Assembly: GCA_017517805.1 (NCBI GenBank)
Contig: JAFWYD010000062.1
Location: 1-38,681 of the forward strand
Length of the DNA stretch: 38,681 nt
DNA from: Akkermansia sp.
GTDB lineage: Bacteria > Verrucomicrobiota > Verrucomicrobiia > Verrucomicrobiales > Akkermansiaceae
Direction: 5' to 3'
Each line of letters begins with the position of its first letter. Position 1 is the stretch's first letter. Below are positions 16,039 to 23,312 of this stretch, piece after piece. A program made the translations under genes and the position numbers. A model generated the notes under the pieces. The model ran no database searches, was not told the DNA's origin, and was given only the letters and a program-made list of their open reading frames with translations.

Positions 16039-17649
16039 ATGGCAAGACACGGCAAAGGGAAGTTGTTTTCATCGCATGGCAGAGGCGCAAAGAAACCGCT
16101 GGCAAAGCGCCTCATCATTGCGGGAGCCGCCGTGCTCATCCTGCTCATCGTCCTGCTCATAGCGGGTTACTACCAACTTATGGCCTATCTGCAAGGGGAT
16201 AGTTTCCGGCAGAGCCTGGCAGACCAGGCACGCCAGGCCCTCCGGGCAGAACAGCTTGAAATTCTCAGCAATCTGAGCATCAAGAGCAGCCGCGTGGCAG
16301 TAGATGGAATCCAACTGGCAAAGGCCGGCGGCATCGAGCAGGCCAGAGCCTCCCGTATCAGCGCCGATATCAACCGCACTGCCCTGCTCAGCCGCAAACT
16401 CCACCTGCGCAAGCTCAGCATGGAAGAAGCCTCCATCACCTGCCACTCCGGAACCAGCGGAGCTGCCCCCGCCACGCAGTCTGAACCAGCCACCAGAAAG
16501 AGCAAAGCAGCCAGGCCGCCCAAAGCAGAAGCCAGCGCTGTTGCGCTTGCTCCCATCAGCAAAAATCCGATTCAGCTGGATTTATTCGAATGCAAGGATA
16601 CAGATGCACACCTGATTCATCATGGTCGCATGTTCCAGCTTCTTGGTGCCAATATCTCTGCCACCCCCGCCCCCAGAATCGGTACCGGTGCCTGGCAGAT
16701 CAATGCCGAAAATGCCCGTTTTCATACCCCCTTCACCTATCTGCGCGACAGCAGCATCAAATCGGCCACAGTCGTCTGCCACGGCAGTAACCTCGACCTG
16801 ACCGAATGCCGCATCATGCTCACCCCTGGCGAGATGCGCACCAAGGCACACTACGACTTGAAGCGCCAGCGATGGACAGCAGACCTGCAGGTCAACAAGG
16901 GCGATGTGCGCCGCATCCTCAACGAAGACTGGAAACGCCGCCTGAGCGGTGAGCTATATGGCCGCATGGTGCTCACAGGCAGCAACTCCGGCGTAGCCAC
17001 AGCAAGCGGTAACCTTTCCCTGCAAAACGGAATCCTCGAAGGGCTTCCCTTCCTCTCGCAGATTCCCGTCGGCAATACTTACCCCTACCGCTCAGTCGAG
17101 CTCGACAAGGGCGAATGCCAGATTCTCTATCCCTATAACAGCGCCCAGCTGGAAAACGCCTGGCTGTTCGATAAGATTTCCCTTAGTGCCAAGGGTGGCC
17201 TGCTGCTCGTTCACGGGCATATCATAGTGGGCGAAGGAGGACGCCTCGGGGGCACCCTCACCATCGGCGTTCCGGAGCACATCATCGAATCCATGCCCAT
17301 CTCCCAGAGCGAACTATCAGAAAAGCTCTTCACGGCAGATGGCGAGGAAGAAGGCTACATGTGGGTCAACATGAACCTGAGCGGCACCGTTGACTCCCCG
17401 AAAGAAGACCTCAGCATCCGCATTGCCACCCTCATCGGTGCCAATCTCGGGGATATCGCCGTCAAAGGCACAGCTTCCATGCTCCTCAACACCTTGCTGA
17501 AGAACACCTCGCCCGCCAGACCGGCAGAATCAGCCGATGAGGAGGTCGATCTGGAAGATGATTCTGACAACGATTCCCCCGCACCAGCCCCATCCCCCAT
17601 CAGGGAGGCGACCGATGCTGCCGGCTCCCTCCTCCGCTCACTTTTCTGA
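16039..17649 (+). CDS. AsmA-like inner-membrane-anchored protein
   Basis: The 536-residue product has a short basic N-terminus, one transmembrane helix (RLIIAGAAVLILLIVLLIAG, residues 24-43) and a large periplasmic part. The periplasmic region alternates beta strands with the AsmA/TamB pattern, for example SSRVAVDGIQLAKAGGIEQA, RLSGELYGRMVLTGSNSG and GTVDSPKEDLSIRIATLIGA. AsmA-like proteins are thought to carry lipids between membranes or aid outer-membrane assembly. A Lys/Ala/Pro linker (KSKAARPPKAEAS) and an acidic stretch near the C-terminus (EEVDLEDDSDNDS) are disordered. AAGAGGAA precedes the ATG. The IF-1-like gene starts three bases after its stop, so the two are co-transcribed. Confidence 0.75.
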   Translation: MARHGKGKLFSSHGRGAKKPLAKRLIIAGAAVLILLIVLLIAGYYQLMAYLQGDSFRQSLADQARQALRAEQLEILSNLSIKSSRVAVDGIQLAKAGGIEQARASRISADINRTALLSRKLHLRKLSMEEASITCHSGTSGAAPATQSEPATRKSKAARPPKAEASAVALAPISKNPIQLDLFECKDTDAHLIHHGRMFQLLGANISATPAPRIGTGAWQINAENARFHTPFTYLRDSSIKSATVVCHGSNLDLTECRIMLTPGEMRTKAHYDLKRQRWTADLQVNKGDVRRILNEDWKRRLSGELYGRMVLTGSNSGVATASGNLSLQNGILEGLPFLSQIPVGNTYPYRSVELDKGECQILYPYNSAQLENAWLFDKISLSAKGGLLLVHGHIIVGEGGRLGGTLTIGVPEHIIESMPISQSELSEKLFTADGEEEGYMWVNMNLSGTVDSPKEDLSIRIATLIGANLGDIAVKGTASMLLNTLLKNTSPARPAESADEEVDLEDDSDNDSPAPAPSPIREATDAAGSLLRSLF

Positions 17650-17652
17650 AAC

Positions 17653-17880
17653 ATGGCCATCCCCCAGTATCCCTCACAATACATCGACTGCGTCTGCACC
17701 ATCTGCGAACGCTTCGCCCCCACCGCCTTCCATGCCACCCTGCCCAACGGCAAATCCACGGTCGCCTTTGTGCAGCGCAAGGAGGCCCACCTGCTGGATA
17801 TCATCCGCCCCGGCGACAAGGTGAACGTGACCATCTGCCCAGCCGATTTTGAGCGGGCGCGCATCCGCAGCATGGCCTGA
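17653..17880 (+). CDS. IF-1-like small S1/OB-fold protein
   Basis: The 75-residue product aligns along its whole length with translation initiation factor IF-1. TAFHATLPNGKSTVAFVQRK corresponds to the family's x-F-x-V-x-L-x-N-G-x-x-V-x-A-x-x-x-G-K core. DIIRPGDKVNVTICPADFERARI corresponds to the I-x-x-G-D-x-V-x-V-x-x-x-P-Y-D-L-x-R-G-x-I end. Differences include Cys-rich strands (CVCTICERF), loss of the SGKMR motif (here QRKEA) and PADFERARI in place of PYDLTRGRI. It is therefore probably a paralogue with a special role, or an RNA/DNA-binding cold-shock-like protein, rather than the main infA. It sits between the AsmA-like gene and the U32 gene in one transcript. Confidence 0.75.
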   Translation: MAIPQYPSQYIDCVCTICERFAPTAFHATLPNGKSTVAFVQRKEAHLLDIIRPGDKVNVTICPADFERARIRSMA

Positions 17881-17900
17881 ACGATATATCAGTACACCCC

Positions 17901-20342
17901 ATGCAACGAAAGCCGGAAGTACTTGCACCAGCAGGCAATTGGGACTGCGTGCGCGCCGCTGTAGCCAACGGCGCAGATGCCATCTACTTCGGGCTCGACC
18001 AGTTCAACGCGCGCATGCGCGCCGACAACTTCACCCAGGAGGATCTCAGCGCCCTCATGCCCTTTCTGCATAGCCACGGAGTGCGTGGCTACGTGACCAT
18101 GAACGTGCTCATCTTCCCGGCAGAGTTCGAGCAGGCCTTCGCCTATCTCGATGCGCTTGATGCCGCCGGGGTGGACGGTGTGATCGTGCAGGATACAGGC
18201 CTGGCGCACCTCATCTCGCAGCAGCGCAAGGCAGGCCGCTGGAGCATCGAGCTGCATATCTCCACCCAGATGACAGTGAGCAGCCCGGAGGCCGTGCGAC
18301 TGGTCGATGAACTCTTTGACCCGCAACAGATTGTCCTCTCTCGAGAACTTTCCCTGCGCGAGATTGAAGCCTGTGCCAAAGCCACCACCAAGCCCATCGA
18401 GGTATTCTGCCACGGAGCCCTCTGCGTGGCCTACTCCGGCCAGTGCCTCACCAGCGAAACCCTGGGCCAGCGCAGCGCCAACCGCGGCGAGTGCGCTCAG
18501 GCATGCCGCATGCCGTACAAACTCGAAGTCGATGGCCGCCTTCGCGACCTCGGGGAACGCCGCTACATCTTTTCCCCCCAGGATCTTTGCGCGCTCGACC
18601 GCGTGCCGCAGATGCTTGCTGCCGGAGTGCATAGTTTCAAGATTGAAGGCCGCCTGAAAAGCCCCGAATACGTGGCTGCCACCACACGCGCCTACCGTCG
18701 CGCAATCGATGCCGCCATGGCAGGCCACCCCCTGCAAGCGGAAAAACGCAGCCGCGACCTCTACGCCATGCAAATGGCCTTCTCTCGCGGATTCTCCACA
18801 GGGTGGCTCGATGGCACTGACCACCCGCTACTCACCCACGGGCGATTCGGTAAGAAACGCGGCGCACTCGCAGGCCGCATCGTGCGCTGCGGCGAAGGCT
18901 GGGTGGAACTCGATTCCCTTCCCGCCATGCCCATTTCACCCGGCGATGGCTTTGTGATTGATGCCGGCCAGGATCGCAATGAGGAACAAGGAGGCCGCAT
19001 CTGGCGCGTGCAAGGCTGCCGACTCTTCTTCCACGGCAAAGGCAGCCGCATCGACTGGCGACGCGTCCACCCCGGCGACCTGCTCTGGAAAACAGCCGAC
19101 CCTGCTCTCGATAAACACCTGCACAGCACCTGGGCCAACTTTGCACGCAATGCCGCCACCGCCCCCGCACGCGAGCTCGATATTCACTTCGAAGGCCGCC
19201 TCGGCAGCCAGCTCACTGCTACCTGCCAAGGCATCACCGTGGGCAGCGGAATCCCCCTGGAACCCGCTGAAAAGCGACCGCTCTCACCGCAGAGCATCGA
19301 AAACCAATTCTCCCGACTCGGCGGTACAAGCTATACCCTCGGCAAGTGTACTTACACCATAGACGATAATGTAATCCTGCCGGTATCAGCACTTAACAAA
19401 ATGCGCCGCGAGCTGGTAGAACGGCTTCCTGAAGCAGCAGAAACACCCCGCCGCCCCCAGGTCTGGCAGGGTTGGAGCCACTCGCATCCTGCCCTTGCAC
19501 CGGCAAAAGGCTACAAGCTCTTTGTGCTCTGCCGAGAACCTGAACAGGCCATGGCTGCTGCCGCTGCTGGCATCAAGCGCATCTACCTCGATTTCAAGGA
19601 TATCCGCCAGTACGCGGAGGTGGCTAAACAACTCCGGACACAATATCCTGAGCTCAAAGTATGGATAGCCACCATGCGCATCATGAAACCGCACGAGGGC
19701 GGATATTTCAAATACATCACCGCCGCGGAACCGGATGGCGTACTGGTGAGGAATCTTGGAGCCGCGCTCTGGTTCCGGAACAAAGGTATACCGCTGGTGG
19801 GAGATTTCTCGCTGAACACAGCCAACCCTGAAAGCGTAGGCGTGTGGCAGGAGTTCGGAATGCGTAGCCTCACGGTATCCTATGACCTGAACGCAGCGCA
19901 ACTGGCCGATTTACTGGCCAGCGGATGCGGCCCCGCGCTGGAGCTCACGCTGCACCAGCACATCCCGATGTTCCACACCGAGCATTGCGTCTTCTGCACC
20001 TTCCTGAGCCAGGGGCATAGTTTCAAGGACTGTGGTCAGCCCTGCGACCACCACCGGGTGCGCATCATGGACCGCACCCACGCCATGCACTATCTTCGCA
20101 GCGATGAAGGCTGCCGCAACACCATGTTCAACGGCCAGGCGCAATCTGCTGCCCGCTACGTGGAAGGCATGCGGCGTTGTGGGTTGAACCGCTTCCGCAT
20201 CGAGCTGCTCGAAGAAAGCCCTGAAAAGACGGCCGAGCTCATCGGCCAATACCGCGCACTACTCCAGGGACGCACCACCGCAGAGCAACTTATGCAACGG
20301 CTCAATCTCCTCGACCGTATCGGTGTAACCGACATGAAATAA
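17901..20342 (+). CDS. Tandem U32-family peptidase / RNA hydroxylase-type protein
   Basis: U32 proteins include RlhA, which hydroxylates a cytidine of 23S rRNA, and TrhP, which hydroxylates tRNA. Many are annotated as collagenase-like peptidases. The 813-residue product has the N-terminal barrel start PEVLAPAGNWDCVRAAVANG. It has the U32 signature EVFCHGALCVAYSGQC, with Cys175 and Cys182, then Cys198 and Cys202, which fit the [4Fe-4S] ligands known in the family. FKIEGRLKSPEYVA is also typical. From about residue 540 a second U32-like module follows, with HCVFC, CGQPCDHH and DEGCRNT. It is longer than RlhA (about 650 residues). The partner or substrate is unknown. It ends in a bidirectional terminator. 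Confidence 0.88.
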   Translation: MQRKPEVLAPAGNWDCVRAAVANGADAIYFGLDQFNARMRADNFTQEDLSALMPFLHSHGVRGYVTMNVLIFPAEFEQAFAYLDALDAAGVDGVIVQDTGLAHLISQQRKAGRWSIELHISTQMTVSSPEAVRLVDELFDPQQIVLSRELSLREIEACAKATTKPIEVFCHGALCVAYSGQCLTSETLGQRSANRGECAQACRMPYKLEVDGRLRDLGERRYIFSPQDLCALDRVPQMLAAGVHSFKIEGRLKSPEYVAATTRAYRRAIDAAMAGHPLQAEKRSRDLYAMQMAFSRGFSTGWLDGTDHPLLTHGRFGKKRGALAGRIVRCGEGWVELDSLPAMPISPGDGFVIDAGQDRNEEQGGRIWRVQGCRLFFHGKGSRIDWRRVHPGDLLWKTADPALDKHLHSTWANFARNAATAPARELDIHFEGRLGSQLTATCQGITVGSGIPLEPAEKRPLSPQSIENQFSRLGGTSYTLGKCTYTIDDNVILPVSALNKMRRELVERLPEAAETPRRPQVWQGWSHSHPALAPAKGYKLFVLCREPEQAMAAAAAGIKRIYLDFKDIRQYAEVAKQLRTQYPELKVWIATMRIMKPHEGGYFKYITAAEPDGVLVRNLGAALWFRNKGIPLVGDFSLNTANPESVGVWQEFGMRSLTVSYDLNAAQLADLLASGCGPALELTLHQHIPMFHTEHCVFCTFLSQGHSFKDCGQPCDHHRVRIMDRTHAMHYLRSDEGCRNTMFNGQAQSAARYVEGMRRCGLNRFRIELLEESPEKTAELIGQYRALLQGRTTAEQLMQRLNLLDRIGVTDMK

Positions 20343-20343
20343 G

Positions 20344-20380
20344 AAAACTCCCCGCCTTGCAGAAAAAGGGGGGAGTTTTT
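20344..20380. terminator. Bidirectional terminator between convergent genes
   Basis: AAAACTCCCC and GGGGAGTTTT form a 10-bp stem whose A/T ends give a T run in both directions (five T on the plus strand; TTTTCTT on the minus strand). It serves the U32 gene on the plus strand and the exported-protein gene ending at 20404 on the minus strand. Confidence 0.88.
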
Positions 20381-20403
20381 CGTCTTGAAATGCGCCCGGT
20401 TAC

Positions 20404-21375
20404 TTACTTGGCTTTCGCAGGCTTGGTTTTCAGCGGAACCGCGTGGAACGGCTGGGGTACCTTACCCGCAAACCGCGGGTTCATGGAAGCAATGATTTCG
20501 TTCGAGATTTCGAAGGTGTACTCACCGCCCTTGGCCACATCGCTGGCATCCAGGATGTGGTCGAACACACAGACCGGATGGTTTCCCGGAGTCTCAGGCA
20601 TCACAAAAAGCCCAATAGCCATGGTGGGGTGGGGCAACTTCTCGCTGGTGGCAATCGTGTAACTGATGGTGTTCTTGCCGCGGCGCAGACCGCCGGAGAT
20701 GACATCGGCCCGGCGCTCATCCGCGAACTCGTGCACAGAGATGCCATTAATCCGCATCCCGATGCTGCGGCCAGGAGCGTCCACAAACACCTTGCCAATC
20801 AGCTGCGGGCGACCACAGGCCGCTGGTACCGCCGGGAGCTCCGCGTAGGGATGGAACCCATCCTGCTCCTTAAGCACACTCAAATCCCCCTTGTGCAGAC
20901 GCTCCTTCACCTTCGGCAACCGGGCGAGGTCGAACATGCGGCTCTGGTCGAACTTCCACTTGCCATTCTCCAGCACAAAAAGAAGTACAAAGGCATTCTC
21001 GCTGGCCTTGGCATCCCCCAGCTGCACATTGCCCACATAAGTAGCTGCCAGGCTCTGCCTGTTGCTGCTGGCGATAGTGCCAATGTAGCGGAATTTGTCC
21101 AGGCTGGGCGGTTCGGGCTGGTTGTGGAAGAAATCGTGCGGGAAATCCCCCTTCTGGGAAACGATAAGGTTGCGCACCTTCATCTGGCGGGATTGCGAGG
21201 TGGCACTACGCCAGGCAGTTTCATCCGCACGCATCATGCCGATGCGCCAGGTGCTGTACACACTCTCCACGATACCGCGCGCCACCTTCTGGTCGGGCAT
21301 GCTGAAGGACTCAGCTGCCTTCACCGCGCAAAGGCTGACCGCAAACAGGCATATCGTTAAAAAAATAGCTCTCAT
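20404..21375 (-). CDS. Exported protein of unknown function
   Basis: The 323-residue product has a Sec signal peptide (MRAIFLTICLFAVSLCAVKA, then AESFSMPDQ). The first mature region (about residues 30-160) resembles a small alpha+beta fold with KWKFDQSRMFDL at its end, where a domain of NTF2-like shape would close. The second half (VFVDAPGRSIGMRINGISVH, LRRGKNTISYTIATSEKLP) reads as beta strands, perhaps an immunoglobulin-like or jelly-roll domain. I recognise no named family. It is divergent from the alpha/beta hydrolase gene starting 65 bases away. Confidence 0.75.
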   Translation of the reverse strand: MRAIFLTICLFAVSLCAVKAAESFSMPDQKVARGIVESVYSTWRIGMMRADETAWRSATSQSRQMKVRNLIVSQKGDFPHDFFHNQPEPPSLDKFRYIGTIASSNRQSLAATYVGNVQLGDAKASENAFVLLFVLENGKWKFDQSRMFDLARLPKVKERLHKGDLSVLKEQDGFHPYAELPAVPAACGRPQLIGKVFVDAPGRSIGMRINGISVHEFADERRADVISGGLRRGKNTISYTIATSEKLPHPTMAIGLFVMPETPGNHPVCVFDHILDASDVAKGGEYTFEISNEIIASMNPRFAGKVPQPFHAVPLKTKPAKAK

Positions 21376-21440
21376 AACGTGTTAAAACCTACAACAGGCT
21401 TGCTTTTCTGGCAAGAAAATTGCATACTAAGCGGCATATT

Positions 21441-22325
21441 ATGACGTCATTTTCACGCAATGCCCGCAGCGAGGGAGAAGCCCGGTACCGCCGGATGCTC
21501 GACCAGGCCCCCTCGTTCATCTGGAAGCGCTTTGCGGATGGCGTGTCCCTGCGCATGCACATGTTTGCCCCCAAGGGGCACCGGCCCGAACACTTCGCCC
21601 CGGCGGTCATGTTTTTCTGCGGCGGCATGTGGTCGCTGGATTTCAGCACCGAATTCGTCTCCTGGGCGGTGCACCTGGCGCACCGGGGCATCGTGTGCCT
21701 GCTGCCCGAATACCGCACACACGCCCGCTTCAGCGTGCGCGCCGATGATATCATCGCCGATGGGCTCGATGCCTGGCACTGGCTGCACCACAACGCCGCC
21801 GGCCTGGGTATCGATGTGGCGCGCATCACCCTGGCCGGGGCCGATGCAGGCGGCCTCATGGCGTTGAACTGCGCCATGCAACCCATGGTGCACGAAAAGA
21901 AGTGGTGGCAGTTCAACAAGGAAGATATCCTGCCTCTGCAGCCCGCCTGCGTGGCCATCTTCCGCGGCGTGGTCGATACCGATGCGCCCGAAGCCCGGCA
22001 GCTGAACATACCAGCCGAGGTGCCGGAGCCCGATTCCGTGAACCCCTGCGCGCTGCTGCGGCGCAAGCTGCCTGCCCTGTTCTGCGCGCACGGCATGCTC
22101 GACCCCCTGCTCGATTTTGAAATGCGCCGCTGGTTCTGCGGTGAGTGGGAGCGCCTGGGCAACAAGGTGGAGCTCATCCTCTCCCCCACGGCAGACCACA
22201 CCATCACCCAGTTCGATGTGAGCCCCGCCACCTTTGAGCAGCTCCTGCTCGGGTGGGAGGATTTCATGGTGCGCGAAGCCATCTGGCCGGAGCCGGATGT
22301 CGAAACCGATGCTCTGATGGTTTAG
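21441..22325 (+). CDS. Alpha/beta hydrolase with Asp in the nucleophile position
   Basis: The 294-residue product has the alpha/beta hydrolase plan of the hormone-sensitive-lipase-like esterases: an oxyanion-type segment AVMFFCGGMW (residues 55-64, Cys where HGGG has His) and RGIVCLLPEYR. The nucleophile elbow reads ITLAGADAGGLMAL (residues 129-142), and later come GMLDPLLDF and a conserved ADHTITQF with His253. The family motif G-D-S-A-G-G reads G-A-D-A-G-G, so the catalytic Ser is Asp135. It may be inactive, or use an Asp nucleophile as dehalogenases do. I chose the ATG; an upstream in-frame TTG at 21420 is possible. Its stop overlaps that of psd by four bases. Confidence 0.8.
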   Translation: MTSFSRNARSEGEARYRRMLDQAPSFIWKRFADGVSLRMHMFAPKGHRPEHFAPAVMFFCGGMWSLDFSTEFVSWAVHLAHRGIVCLLPEYRTHARFSVRADDIIADGLDAWHWLHHNAAGLGIDVARITLAGADAGGLMALNCAMQPMVHEKKWWQFNKEDILPLQPACVAIFRGVVDTDAPEARQLNIPAEVPEPDSVNPCALLRRKLPALFCAHGMLDPLLDFEMRRWFCGEWERLGNKVELILSPTADHTITQFDVSPATFEQLLLGWEDFMVREAIWPEPDVETDALMV

Positions 22326-23230
22326 CCGCGCGCAATGCTGCCCAGGGTATCCCCCATGCGGGCAAATGTCTCGATGCAATTGGCCGTATTGCTCAGGATA
22401 TCCTCAGCCAGCTGCACACGCCCCGGTTCAAAGAAGGTCATGACCGTGGAGCCTCCGAAGCCGAAATAGCCGTGCTCATCCCCCTTGGCAACCGCCTTGC
22501 CGGGCTCATAGGTCTGGTATATGGCACCCACACCCGTGGCACCCACTGCGAGACAGAGCACATCGCCCAGCTCCTCGGTATGCAGCACCGTCAGCTCGCG
22601 CTTATTCGTCCACAACCAGGCCAGGTTCCGCCGCAGGCAATACGGCGATACACTCGCCAGCGGCCCCGGAATACGCACCGGAGCCTCCGGCACACCAGCC
22701 GCCGGGAAATGGAAGCGGTGGTAATCCACCGGGCACAGGCGCGAGAGCACCACCGCGCCGCGCGCATACTTCGCGGCCAGCTCGGCGCTACCCAGAAGCG
22801 CAGGCAGGTCAAAGCGCTGGTTCTTCACAAAAGCACTGGTCATCTGCGAGGCATCCTGCCAACCGCTATGGCGGCCATCTGCCGGGAGTGCCACCAGCCC
22901 CTCTGCGCAGACAGGGCGCGCACCCGGGGCCAATTTGCGGTAGAAGAAATCATTGAAACTCGAGTACTGGTCGACCGGGCGCTCAAAATCGGCCATGTTG
23001 ATATTGTACTCCTCCACGAACGCACGCAGCTTCTCCGGGCTGCCGCTGCTGCGGGTATCCTTCATCCACCCCATCAGGCGCGAAAAGAAGGCACGCTTGA
23101 TCAACAGGTGCAGACTCAGCCGCCCCAGCGGTGTGCCGTACACCCAGCGCAAGGCCCCCTCGCCCAGCACCTTTTCCTGCTCCATCTGCCCGGTGTAACG
23201 ATTGTAGAATGTGATACCCTGTGTTTCCAT
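22322..23230 (-). CDS. psd: Phosphatidylserine decarboxylase
   Basis: Psd makes phosphatidylethanolamine from phosphatidylserine at the inner membrane. The 302-residue product has FNDFFYRKLAPGARP, the active-site histidine segment CPVDYHRFHFP, and the C-terminal cleavage motif FGFGGSTV, where the family's (L)GST site is cut between Gly and Ser to create the pyruvoyl group. The long form with the N-terminal ITFYNRYTG and EKVLGEGALRWVYGTPLGR resembles the Chlamydia-type branch. I chose the ATG at 23230 because a promoter at 23240-23268 lies inside the longer frame (ATG at 23263), leaving almost no leader. Its 3' end overlaps the convergent hydrolase. Confidence 0.95.
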   Translation of the reverse strand: METQGITFYNRYTGQMEQEKVLGEGALRWVYGTPLGRLSLHLLIKRAFFSRLMGWMKDTRSSGSPEKLRAFVEEYNINMADFERPVDQYSSFNDFFYRKLAPGARPVCAEGLVALPADGRHSGWQDASQMTSAFVKNQRFDLPALLGSAELAAKYARGAVVLSRLCPVDYHRFHFPAAGVPEAPVRIPGPLASVSPYCLRRNLAWLWTNKRELTVLHTEELGDVLCLAVGATGVGAIYQTYEPGKAVAKGDEHGYFGFGGSTVMTFFEPGRVQLAEDILSNTANCIETFARMGDTLGSIARG

Positions 23231-23239
23231 GCGGGAAGC

Positions 23240-23268
23240 AGTATAACACATAAAAAAAGGCAAGACAA
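23240..23268 (-). promoter_or_regulatory. psd: Promoter of psd, giving a nearly leaderless mRNA
   Basis: Minus strand TTGTCT (23263-23268) and TATACT (23240-23245) are 17 bases apart, with TG one base before the -10 box. The expected start is around 23233, two or three bases before the psd ATG, so the message would be leaderless. The -35 box lies in the right arm of the ftsZ terminator. Confidence 0.6.
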
Positions 23269-23290
23269 GGAAGAAGCTTCCCGTCTTGCC
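23252..23290 (-). terminator. Terminator of the ftsA-ftsZ transcript
   Basis: GGCAAGAC / GTCTTGCC form a perfect outer 8-bp stem (23283-23290 and 23259-23266), with an inner GGAAG/CTTCC helix, followed by seven T. It lies 22 bases after the ftsZ stop and overlaps the psd promoter. Confidence 0.9.
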
Positions 23291-23312
23291 CGAATTGAAA
23301 ACGCAAACAGCC

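Noticed and set aside
23231..23263. Upstream ATG extending psd by 11 residues
   Set aside because: The extra codons overlap the -10 region of a good promoter and the residues are not Psd-like.
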